Origin: Lutjanus erythropterus
Lineage: Eukaryota; Chordata; Actinopteri; Lutjaniformes; Lutjanidae
Length of the DNA: 64,000 bases
Direction: 5' to 3'
Assembly (NCBI GenBank): GCA_020091685.1
Contig: CM034595.1
Span: 26,831,933-26,895,932 of the forward strand
The notes below the pieces were generated by a model that saw only the letters and a program-made list of their open reading frames with translations, had not been told where the DNA came from and made no database searches. The translations under genes and the position numbers were made by a program. Shown in pieces: positions 24,010 through 34,790 of this stretch (position 1 is its first letter; the number at the start of each line of letters is the position of its first letter).

Positions 24010-24330
24010 ATGCAGTTTGTGGAATCATCAGAGGCCCCAAGATACAATATTAACATGATACTTACGTCACAATACAATTGCAATTGTAAACATTTTGCAA
24101 TATGAGTATTGTGAGAACGTATATTGTGATATATTGTGATTTATTACCTTTCTTCAACTGCAAATTATGTCCCCAAAGGCAACTTTATCACAATCTGTTT
24201 TATCTGTAAGATAAAGTTTTCTGTCAGTTCAACTCTCCTTAAAAGTTTCTGTTGCAGCAAAATCTGATCTGATCTGATCTGAGCACAAAAAGTTTAATTT
24301 GTATTTGCTATATTAATAATATATGTAATT
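24010..24330. repeat. AT-rich dispersed repeat fragment
   Basis: Sequence such as 'CACAATACAATTGCAATTGTAAACATTTTGCAATATG...GATATATTGTGATTTATTACC' is the style of a common fish interspersed element full of ATATTG words. Boundaries were not determined. Confidence 0.4.
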
Positions 24331-24700
24331 AAAGGAACAACATGTGACAATTGCACATCCAAAAATGAGTACTGCAGTCCAAATAGCGAGTTTAAGCCAT
24401 AGATGGTTTATTAAATAGACTGAAGTCCTTCATAATATCCATTACATAATTGAAGCAAGTTGTTTCCCCCACCTCCTCCCCCATAGACTCAGAAAAACTC
24501 AGACAGGCTCCAGAAAGACTTGTGCAACATTGCAATCTGACACTGCCAAATGACGACCAGTCCAACACTGTAAGTTGATCAGCTGTTTGTAAGTGTCACT
24601 TGTCTGGGAATGTAAAGTTAAGCCTGTTTTACTGAAAACAAAAGCCCACTGCTCTGAAAATACACACTCTGGAGTTTAAGTTCAGTGGCTGCCTGTCTCA
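24325..24700 (-). repeat. Dispersed ~370-bp repeat (partner at 48050-48420)
   Basis: The reverse complement aligns to 48050-48420 in cdh17 intron 12: 'TTTTCAGAGCAGTGGGCTTTTGTTTTCAG', 'AAACAGCTGATCAACTTACAGT', 'GAAACAACTTGCTTCAAT' and 'CTATTTGGACTGCAG' are shared in the same order. It is an interspersed repeat, probably a non-autonomous DNA element of the 'TAAAGGAGCAGT' type. Confidence 0.75.
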
Positions 24701-26149
24701 CTGCCTGCCAGACCCCATTAACATATCGCTCAATTTAACTGTTATAAACATCTACTCCCTCTAAAAGTTAAACTCTAATTAACGTGAAACTGCCAGACAG
24801 AAACAATCATTCCAGAAATTTCAAAGTAGGACACTACAGGTGTAGCCAGTATTTCATCTTAGCATGTCTCCTTAATCTCTGATGACATGTCATGGCCATG
24901 TTATGATTTATTTCAGCAAATATTCCCATGCAAATTGTTGTGATACTAAGCTCCGTCAGTTGTTGTACCTCCATGCCTAGTTTTTTGAGACTTCCCTGCT
25001 GTGGCTCAATTCACAAATGCATTTTTCTCAAAAGGGAGTCATCTGTGGTTTATAAGATGTCCCGACATTATTAATAACGAGACCCATCTGATTCCATATA
25101 AGTCCCTATAGAGGTCTTAATATATACAAGGGTTATAGATTTATTCAGTGCTAGGTTAACTGGTGTGTCTGCTGTCTGTGAGTTGGCAGTAATTTGGTTC
25201 TATCGTTACGCTGTAAACCTTTGAAATTGCCGCAACTAAGTAGCAGAAGAGAAACTTGAATCGGATCCAGTTCAGGAAAAATATCATCAGAGTAAAGAGC
25301 TGTTTGGGGTTTAATGTTTGTCCTTTTATAGAACACAAATATGATTCTCATGTATGTAAGCTGTCCCGTTCATATCTCAACTGTCTGACTGCCCTTTTGA
25401 GACAGCATATGTTTTACTTTAAGTGAAAGAAAGCTAGAAAGAAAGAGGTCACTTCACACTCAGCTACCATCTATAGCCATCACCATGACCCCTCCAATCT
25501 GCAGCTAGCCTGAAAACAACCCCCCTCCAGCCCCTCCTGCTGACTCTGGTCCTGCTCCAGCACTTAACAAGGATTTAATGTCGCCCAATCATCTGTCAGG
25601 CAGATCAGATCAGAGCTGTAATACACAGCAGCAGGTCCCGCGGATGAGGCCACAACCCGATACAGAAGTCCTGAAAAACAACAGCCGAAAAAGCATCATA
25701 ATCCCACAATCACTGTAATAACTCTCCCTGCTCTTTCTCTCACACACACAAAGTGCTTTGGCAAATGAAAATCTCTTGTTTACGAGTTGAGAGAGTATGT
25801 GCGTTCTCTCTGGACATTTGTGTACGTTGTTAGATGGATCATTCACAAAATATCAACCGGTGGCTTCCAACCCATTAACAATATGCTGCTGCTGCTGGCA
25901 GCAGATCTCAGGCTTATGTTAAGCCTCTTCCTAAAGCTTTTGTCCTGAAAGGAAGCTCTGTTTAGATATTCTCTGACACTGAAAAGACAGTACAGAAGGT
26001 CATACGGATGGCAGACCTGCCAGATATGATTGTTCTCAACCCCACAGTCAGTTTCAGCTAATAAATCAGTCATATTATAGGTTCCCAGGGTGTGTTTAGT
26101 CGTTTGATATAAAACTCAGTTATCAGTGTTGAGCCACACCTTTTATCTT

Positions 26150-26585
26150 TCTTGTTAGAGAGCTGACGACATCACTTTGACACTCCTTAATTCACTTTAG
26201 TGCTAGTGAGACAACAAGACGTCTGTGTTTTCATGCTCCTGAAAGTTGTGGCTTTCATCCGCGCTGAATCACGTGTATCTGTTTATCCTTCCTGCCAAAA
26301 AGCCGTCCGGAGGTGTTGATTAATCTGAGCCAGGGATAGTTTTGTGAATTGAAATAAACTGCTAAATACTGCTTCTTAATATGCAGTATAAGCAGGAGTT
26401 TGCAGAGGTAGAGATTGGTTTGAAAGCTGGAATAATTTATACTTACTCTACTTTATTGGGTCAAGCTGTGATCTATCATATCTGTTAATCATCTGTCAAG
26501 TTGGACAGGCAGCAGCACTCTGCCAACATCTATAAATTACTGAATAATTTATTTACAAACTAAATCAGCCTCTAATTCGGCCTCT
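26150..26585. repeat. Duplicated non-coding block, copy B
   Basis: Direct-orientation partner of 23040-23460, 3.1 kb apart. Conservation is patchy, with several 20-25 base blocks nearly unchanged, while the linkers carry indels. See copy A for the shared motifs. Confidence 0.8.
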
Positions 26586-26949
26586 CTTGCTTTTTAGTGC
26601 AGACTTGAGCAGATGGGAATTAGATGCAGATTCCTCTCGTTGACTTTTCTTATTATCAGTTACACTGCAGCTTATTTTATCAATCAGTCATCAGAAAATC
26701 ATGAAAAATGCACAAACCCCACGTGATCACATCAAATTGCTTTTCTGTTAACAGTCATACAGTTATGATATGTAAATTGTTATAAGATAAGGTAAAATAA
26801 GATATGGACAAGAAATATTGCACATGAAAAGTAGTGATGAAAAATGGAAAAAAAATGTTGCACATAATATTGAAAAAGTAATAAAGCAATAATAGTGTAG
26901 TAAAGTAATACTACACAGAATACTGTTATTGTTGTGATATAATCTTTAC

Positions 26950-27230
26950 AATTAAAAGTGTGTAAGACTTATATGGATTTATCAGCAGAATATGGCAAAA
27001 ATTAAAATGAAATTTAATATTCATGAGTGTATTTTCATTTATCCCTTGAAAATGAATCGTTCCGCACCATGTTTTGTGAAACATGTGAAGACTAGCTCTA
27101 GATATGGCCTTTCGGATTTTGCGAGTTTTGAGTTTTGTGGTCACCGAGGGTTTTCCTTCATGCTTGGAAGGGGAGAGTGAGATGAGGTGCTGCAACCTTA
27201 ATGCCACTAAATCCTACACACTGATCCTTT
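26950..27230. mobile_element. MITE fragment ending in '...CTAAATCCTACACACTGATCCTTTAA'
   Basis: The right end and the 'CTTCATGCTTGGAAGGGGAGAGTGAGATGAGG' interior match a frequent fish element whose ends read TTAAAGG(A/G)GCAGTGTGTAGGATTTAG (from memory). The left boundary is approximate. There is a short spurious ORF on the + strand and no transposase. Confidence 0.5.
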
Positions 27231-27239
27231 AAGACACTT

Positions 27240-29435
27240 TAAGGAGGGAATGTTTGGCATTTTTTGTCAAAAAATTACTTGAAAGGTTAATTTTTAAAAC
27301 TGTTGTTTGACCTATTGATTAATTGACTAGTTTAAAAGATTACATGAAAATTCCACCTCAGAAAACCTTTAAACCCTCTGCAGCCTGATGTTCAGTGCAT
27401 CCCAAGAGTTAATTTGCAATAGGTTTTGTAATGGATTTCCATCTGTGTATCCACCTCAGACTGCTCTAAGTTCTGCAGTTTCTTTTTTTGTGACGTTCAT
27501 AATTCCTCTTGACAGCTTCATCTGTCAGAAATGTAGGTGGAAAGAGCAATTCTGGCAGCAAATAAGGGATGAGAATCGAAAACCAGATCCGAGGTTTTTA
27601 TGACAAAACAATGACGTCAAACTCATGCCTGAGCTGCTGAAAACACGCGACAAGAAGGAGTCATGGCGGAGAGCTTTTTTTCTACTCTGTTTCTACAGTG
27701 TTCAGAAATTCAGAATAAGTGTTGAAGCTGAAAACCTGCGTGGTCCTACGTTTTTCTGCACTGAAAACTGATCAGGAATCAACAAGGGGATCAATAAAGA
27801 ATCAGACCAATGAGCAGCACTGATAAAGGCACTTTTATCTTATCAATGATAAAACCTTATCAATGCTCATCCACTTGCTTAACACTGCAATACAAATGTT
27901 GAGTCCTCAGGTGAAAAACCCCTGATGTCTGTCTATTTCACATCCTGCTGTTAATAAGAGAGTTCATTTTGTCGGCAGGAAAGTAAATTACATTGAACTT
28001 GAATGGAATCTCTTTAATAATGTCATACGCTGGAAGTAAAAATTTAAGTTTACTTTAACACGCAAAGAAAAGAAAATATTGAGAGCAGCCTGTACAGACC
28101 GGATGCTTTACCTAACACTGCTCGCTCAGTCCAGAGAACAGAAGATACCTGATATCTTTCTGTCTTTCTCAGTAACTTCCATTCAGACGAATTCAGTTTC
28201 ATTACACTGCACTGATGATGGTGATGGAGTTTTCATTATCCGTACAACTACGTCCACTTCTGCCTGCATGGGCTTACAAGACACTGTAGACTGAAATAAA
28301 CACACCCAGAGAGCAGTGAATACATTTTTAGAGTGAAAAACAGTTCATATAATTTACATGATCTGATTTTCAGACCATCGTGTCCAATTCTATGTAACAT
28401 CTTAATCTGGATAACACTATAGCTTTTATATCTATTTAGAAAAAACTATATTTTCCCATGAAAGGCAGTGAAGTAAAAGTATACAAGAGGATAATTTGTA
28501 CTTAAAGTGAGACAGCAGCCACTGCGACTAAATGGGAATCATGAGATGATACCTAACTACTTTTTAGAAATGTTTATAAATTCCTAAGTGATTGTAATAG
28601 TAGCACAAGTGGAGATAAGTCTTAAGACACCAAACTGACTCAGTTATTTGTGCAATATACTAATATTTTCCCTAAGTTTGTTAACATGAGGCAACGTACT
28701 TGCTCATACCAGACCAAGTGAGGTTGCTTCACTGCATTCAGTGAAGCAAGCGATGGTGCATTTTGTTTCTTATGAAGTCAGCTGTTCCATCACCCTCCCC
28801 TTCCAAGTGTGAAAGGTCCTATCTAGAGCCACGTTTTGGTTTGTTAGTGCTGGGCTACCGCAGAAACATTGTGGAGCAACATGGCGGACCGTCATGTCTG
28901 GAAGGGAACTTGCGAAACTTGTAGGAGTTGTTCCTTCAAGGTGCTTGTTGTATAAACTTATTATATTTTATAAAGTGACAACCACTGACACATATAAAGA
29001 TGGACAACATGACAGCTCCCCAAAAATTAAATTAGAACATTGGGGTGGCCCCCTGGTGACTGGCTGCAGTATAGGTCATAAACCCCGCCCCCTCCACATT
29101 AGGTAGTTATTACCATGGTGATGTTTGTTCAAATTTGGCTTCAATTAGTTATTTGATGCTATAAAAAGCGTGTTTCACATCATGATTTACAGCTAAGCTC
29201 TGCTCACGACTGTGCTGGACCTCAATAACATGGTTCAAAACCTGATAAACACTGTACAGACTCTGTCTCCAAAGGACGTCACCATGTATCAAGGATATTT
29301 TGGCTTGATTTTTGTTCAGTGGGAGGAAGAGGAGACACATTGTTCATCTTTGTTTACAGTCAGTGGTGACAATGCTGTGGTCTGGGTTGGTTTCTTTTAT
29401 GGTTTCTTTAGTTCTGTATACCAGTAAATCAAATA
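27240..29435. other. Intergenic region upstream of gem
   Basis: No gene recognised; a few short open frames without support. This stretch, with the blocks upstream, is the place to expect gem regulatory elements, but I can name none from the sequence alone except those close to the TATA box. Confidence 0.5.
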
Positions 29436-29592
29436 TCTTCAGATTGTGGACAAAACAAGACATTTAAGGACGTACTCTTGGGCTTTGGGAAACATCAATC
29501 AACATTTTTCAGTATTTTCTGACATTTTATGGACCAAACAACGAATTCATTAATTGGGAAAATAATTGACAGATTAATCAATACAGCTCTAG
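29436..29592. mobile_element. Right-end fragment of the 'GCTGCAA' TIR family
   Basis: Contains 'GACATTTAAGGACGTACTCTTGGGCTTTGGGAAAC ... TTTTCTGACATTTTATGGACCAAACAA ... TTAATTGGGAAAATAATTGACAGATTAATCAATACAGCTCTAG'. This is the mirror image of copy 37339-37540. The element is truncated on its left. Confidence 0.6.
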
Positions 29593-29755
29593 TATCCAGC
29601 CTATGTCTCTGTGAGTTTTCAAAAAAAAAAAAAAGTGTTCTAGCTGCATAAAGAATAGTTGTTTTGTTAAATTATTTTGTTTTGTTAAACCCCTAAATCT
29701 GTTGCACAATTCAATTCCAGTTTGGTGTAAAATGTTTAATCCGACATCCGAGCAG

Positions 29756-29869
29756 TGAGTCAAAAAGTGAGTCAGAACAGTAAATATCCATCACATCAGA
29801 GTAAACATTCATGCTCCACTTGTGTGACCCCCCTCCCCTCCCCTCACTCCCTCCTCCTCTTTATATAAA
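29756..29869 (+). promoter_or_regulatory. gem core promoter: twin AP-1 sites and TATA box
   Basis: Two perfect TGAGTCA motifs (29756-29762 and 29768-29774, centres 12 bases apart) are followed by a CCCCTCCCCTCCCCT pyrimidine run and a TATATAAA box (29862-29869). The TATA box is 477 bases before the gem start codon, so transcription probably starts at about 29895 with a 450-base 5' UTR, spliced or not. Gem is an immediate-early, mitogen-induced gene in mammals, which fits AP-1 control. The sites are seen in the sequence; their use is inferred. Confidence 0.65.
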
Positions 29870-30345
29870 CCAGAGGGAAACCCCATCTGAGCATTAGAGA
29901 CACACTCAGCTAGAGATTACTGGGACAGACAGACGGCTGCAGACACATCAAGAAGACACACCAGCTGCAAAAGTCGCTCCGGGATTTAACCACCAAATGT
30001 TTCTGCAATGTCCGAATTAAACTTTACAGTTTTTAATGCGGGATGCGCATCGAAAGACTTTCATCTGTTTCTGTCAGGCTCACTGAGAGTGTAACTGCAG
30101 CACAGATTTGTACTTACTTCAGTGTCCTTTTCACACTATTTGGTTGAAGTGAATATATAAGAAAAAAGGGGACAGACGCATCAGATAAGGAGGCGTAAAA
30201 GCGACTTTTTTCGGAAGAAATCGACTCGTTTTACTTTATTTTTCGGAATGTTTTCCCTGTGATAATAGAGCTTAAAGCAGCACCTTGCAGTACACTTTAA
30301 TCCCGCCGCTGTCGGTTAATCCAGTTCATCCTAATTTCGTGCGCC

Positions 30346-32015
30346 ATGCTGTCCAGTGTGCGCCGGCACAGCCTCCGCCTGCAGACCGAGCTGCACCGCT
30401 GGAGCATCTGCGACCCGGGCAGCCACCTGCTCACAGACAGCTTCCTCACCCGCGTCCCCGCCTGCATCTCCCGCTCCAAGTCCTGCACCAGCTCGGCCGG
30501 GGAGTCGGACGGCAGCCGCGGCAGCTGGTCGTCCTCTGACTCCGTCATCTCCACCGACTCCTCCGGGGAACACGTGGAGCCCGGGGGCCCGTACAGGGTG
30601 GTGCTGTTAGGGGCCAGCGGAGTCGGAAAGACCGCCTTCGCCAGCATCTTCGCCGGAGCAGCGGACAGTATGGACAGTGACGACTGCGACCTGTGTGGAG
30701 GTGAGAAAAAGACCATAAACATACTCAAACTTATTTATTATTTTTAAAAAAAAGAAGAAGAAGAAAATACTTTAAAAAAACTATTGAGGTAATCGATTAA
30801 TTGTTTTGAGTCTTTTTTTTTTTTTTTTTTTTTTTTTTAAGAAAAAATGTCCAAATTCTCTGATTTCAGCTTTCTGATTTACACATTGTTGTCAACAAAC
30901 TTAAGTATGTTTTTACTTATGTTGTTCTTGTGTTTTTTATGTGTATAATTTCAGATGAAGTGTGTGAAAAGGAAATTGAGGTGGACGGAGAACCTGCAAC
31001 TCTGACTCTGCTGGACACGTGGGATGCAGAGGTGAGATGAAGAACAGATGTTATGTTGACTTGAGTGAATCAGAGGAAGGTGCAAGTCATTGCATTTGAA
31101 TGCCAGCACACTAAAGCTTAATCGATATATTTTCAAAATCGTAGATGTTGCAATTTGAAAAAATGTGTGACAAAATGCATCATGATTTTAATATTTTTTT
31201 CAGTGAAATTTAAATTTGTAATGCAAAAATTATCATTCCCACTAATTATAAATCATACTGCAATATCTGTCATAGTAATTGCAATGTACTCTGGTTTTAC
31301 CACCTTGCAGGTCTACACACCTTACTGTAAATACGATATCTTATTGTGTGTGTTTTTCTTTGCAGACTGACAACGACTGGGCTCAGGAGCGTTACATGCA
31401 GACAGGAGATGCCTACCTGTTGCTGTACTCTGTAACCGATCGCGCCTCGTTCCTGCGAGCCTCAGAGCTCCGGATAACCCTGCGCCGATTCCGTCCTGCC
31501 CAGCACACACCGATCATCCTGGTGGGGAACAAATGTGACCTGGTGCGACGTAGAGAGGTGTCAGTCAGCGGTGAGGAGACACAGTCCCTGTCTGTCTGTG
31601 TGTGATGAACACTATTCACTTAAACCACCTTAAAATTAAGAAAGAAAAACAATCATGTTCCTTAACGAAAGTTAACAATCCAGTCTGTCAGTTACTTCTC
31701 CGTACTCATGATGTTTGACTTTCTGTTTCAGAGGGTCGAGCTTGTGCTGCTGTGTTTGACTGCAAGTTCATCGAAACCTCAGCCGCCATGCAGCATAACG
31801 TCTGGGAGGCTTTCCACGGCATAGTGCGACAGCTTCGTCTACGCCGAGACTCCAAAGAAGCCAACAAGCGCCGTAGGCACGTGAACTGTAACACACGCCG
31901 TGAGAGCCTTCCTAAGAAGGCCAAACGCTTCCTTGACAAGGTGGTGGCAAAGAACAATCCCAGTGTGGCGTTCTGGCTCAAATCAAAGTCCTGCCATGAT
32001 CTCTCTGTGCTGTAG
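30346..32015 (+). CDS. gem: GTP-binding protein GEM (RGK-family GTPase)
   Basis: Four coding exons, 30346-30700, 30955-31031, 31366-31570 and 31732-32015 (TAG), total 921 nt and give 306 residues (human GEM has 296). After a Ser/Arg-rich N-terminal extension of about 80 residues comes the P-loop GASGVGKT (residues 89-96). The switch II position reads LLDTWDAE instead of the usual DxxG, the RGK hallmark. NKCD (G4) and ETSAA (G5) follow. The basic C-terminus RRRHVNCNTRRESLPKKAKR ends in SKSCHDLSVL, the conserved RGK tail that lacks a CAAX box. Gem blocks voltage-gated calcium channels through their beta subunit, restrains Rho kinase signalling, and is controlled by calmodulin and 14-3-3 binding. 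RRAD is a close paralogue and the C-terminus is equally similar to it; position between rad54b and cdh17 favours gem. Confidence 0.93.
30812..30838. repeat. Poly-T tract in gem intron 1
   Basis: A T run of about 27 bases lies in the 254-base first coding intron, 116 bases before the exon at 30955. Confidence 0.85.
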
Positions 32016-32593
32016 GAGCCCGACAGGCACTCGTTTTTTAAAAGTCTAAACCTTTGAGCAGGTGAAGAAGTTACAGCCTGGAGGACAGAATATGTGGACA
32101 CAGGCTGGAGGGAAGCCTACGCCTATCAGGCTAAAAGCTGGTTCAAACCCAGTCCTCAGTCGGCATGGTTCACACGAGAGGTGTTTGCAACATTTCTGCA
32201 TTGACATCCAGATGTTGCAGTCTGAACTGAACTGAGTGGACTCAGCTCAGTTTGTAATTGGCTGGGCAATCAGCAAATGAAGTGTCGTTTCCAGTCGCAG
32301 AGACTTGTCACGGCTGTGTAGCATGAATGTTTAACGAGACCGAGTGATGGAAGCTGACAGAAGGATGTGATGTTCATTTCTGTGTTTTGAACAATGATAT
32401 TAACCTTTTCTGTCCTTTCTTCTTTCATCTGTTTTGCTCTCATCCCTGCCAAACGTGTCATCTGTCGATCCCGAAGTGCTAACATCACCAGTTGTAAGCT
32501 ATTGATGAATAAGGTTGTTTTTTATATGATGATCATTTATTTAGATGTTACTTTGAGTTTATTTATAACGTGTTGTATTTTGCACTTACTGTA

Positions 32594-32666
32594 AATAAAT
32601 ACCAGATTGATAATGTCATGTATTTTGCTACTTGTACGTAGTTTCACTGTTGCTTATTAAAATAAA
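32594..32666 (+). other. gem polyadenylation signals
   Basis: Two canonical AATAAA hexamers, 32594-32599 and 32661-32666, end a 3' UTR of 580-650 bases. The second is followed by a GT/T-rich stretch. ATTTA words occur in the AT-rich 3' UTR (for example near 32538 and 32570), which would suit an unstable immediate-early mRNA. Confidence 0.65.
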
Positions 32667-33596
32667 GTGACATCATCTGATTTGGAGGAAAAAAAATCTG
32701 CCTCTATTGTCTGTCATCTCAACCTTGCTAACGAGATGTTACCAGGGGTGACTCAGCGTTTTCACAAAAGAGACACACACAAACTGGGTTAAACTGCAAC
32801 ACAGCTGAGCTGATAAAAGATGAGTCAGCAAGTGTTGACATTAAAGCTGAACTTTCAGAAACAAAATTAGTCTCTGTGTGTGTGAGAGAGAGCGAGACAG
32901 CTGATTGGGCGCAGTGATTTGACTGATCACAGATTTGGGTCACAGTGTGACACCGACACATCGTACTCAGATGCTGCCTGCTCAAATCTTGAACTCTGTT
33001 TTTTTCAGAAAAGCAGTAAAATGGAGGGAAATGTGTTGCCAAGGTAACATTCAAAGGATGCCAGGAAGTGTGTGTGTGTGTGTGTGTTTTGTATGTTTAG
33101 TCCAGGGAGTGTCAGACAGATGGTGTTGCTGCATGTTCGACAGAATATCTGTCAGGATCGAGGCAGATCCATGGACGCACGCTTTACATAACAGAGTCAC
33201 TTCTGTCTGAATTAATGACTTCATCAACACTTCAGTCACAAGTTCTGGTTGAATATGAGTCCTGTGAAAACAGTGACTCACTCACAGCCCGTTTTCTTAC
33301 AGTTGCAGAGTCACACAAATCTCTGCCTGATTCCAAGCAGCGCTCGACAGCCTGTAGAGCTCAGGATGACAGAGTGCAACAGGATATATGTAATCCAGGC
33401 TATATGTGAGGTTGGATCATGACTGGGGCTGGGTATCATTTAAAAAATTACAATACCAGTATCAGTATCGGTCCCCTTAAAAAATATACAATAAAAAACA
33501 AATTTAGACATTAGAGATTAAAGATTGATGCTAAACTGATGTACTGACTTCACCAACAACAAGAGCGCACGCTGCCGATTTCATGTTTATTTGCTC

Positions 33597-34790
33597 CAAT
33601 TCCAAAAAAGTTGGGATATTGTGCAAACAAGGATAAAAACAGAGAGCAATGACTTGCAAATCATTCTTTGAATTATATTCGATTTAATACAGTTCAAGAT
33701 ATTTAATTTGATTTCAAACTTATCAACATTTTAAGAAAGTTGGGGCAGGAGCAACAAAAGGCTGCTGTGAGAAAGTTGTAGGATGCTCAAAAACCACTTG
33801 TTTGGAGCTTTTCACAGGTAAACAGGTTAACTGATATCAGGTTACGGACATCATGATTGGTTAGTAAAGAGGCATCCTCCAAAGGCTCAGTCATTCACAA
33901 GCATGGATGGGGTGAGGTTCACTTTGTGAAAGACTGTGTGGGCAAACAATCTCTAGTCTGGCAAATAATCAACAGTTTAAGAGCAATGTTTCTCAACACA
34001 AAACCGAAGGAATTTAGGGATTTCACCATCTACAATCTATGATATTATTGATTGATTCAGAGAATCCAGAGAAATCTCTGCATGTAAGGGGCAATAAACA
34101 TCAATAAAAAGTTTTACATTCTTAGAACCTTTATCTGTGGTTAACATCTCTTTTCTAGTATAAACTTAACTTTTTTTTCCTTTTAACAACCTGACAGAGT
34201 AGACTTATACACCCCCATTCTTACCAAAAGAACAATAATGATCCATTATCAAAGGTCTTGGGGACCTCCTGTGGTTTCTGGTGCAGACCCCAGTTTGGGA
34301 GCCAATGGTATAAAGGATTCTACATGAGCTCGGGAACACTTTGAAAAACTGTTGTCAGTGAACACAGTTTGTTGTTGCATCTACAAATGAATTTTTAGAC
34401 TAACTCATGCAAAGCTAAAGCCATATATCAACAGAAATGCTGTCAACTTTTCTGGGGCCCGAGCTCGTCTCAGATGGACTGACGCAAAGTGGAAAAGTGT
34501 GCTGTGGCCTGACGAATCCACATTTCAGATTGTTTTTGTAAATCATGGATGTCGGGCTACAGAGAAGAAAGGACCATCCAGATTTTTTAACCAGTGCTGA
34601 CTTTAAAAGCCAGAATCTGTGATGGTGCAAGGGTATGTTGGTAACTGTCACATCTATAAAGCTCCCATTAAAGCTGAAAGGGACATACAGCTTTTGGATA
34701 TGCTGCCATCCAAAGGAAGTCTTTTTCAGAGACGTCACTGCTTATGTCAGTAAGACAATGTTAAGACACATTCTGCACATTATACCAGCG
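33597..34790 (+). mobile_element. Truncated non-autonomous DNA transposon, 'AATTCCAAAAAAGTTGGGA' type
   Basis: The left end CCAATTCCAAAAAAGTTGGGATATTGTGCAAAC and interior phrases ('GGGGCAGGAGCAACAAAAGGCTG', 'TCAGAGAATCCAGAGAAATCTCTGCATG', 'GTGGCCTGACGAATCCACATTTCAGATTG', 'GGATATGCTGCCATCCAAAG') belong to a very common teleost element of about 1.2 kb (recognised from memory; superfamily not assigned). The right terminal repeat is not evident, so the copy appears broken at the right. Frames inside it are degenerate. A shorter relative with the same left end lies at 39210-39665. Confidence 0.7.

Noticed and set aside
30285-30728. Overlapping frames on both strands at the gem first exon (80-143 residues)
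   Set aside because: They are shadows of the GC-rich gem exon; only the frame starting at 30346 encodes a recognisable RGK GTPase with matching splice phases.
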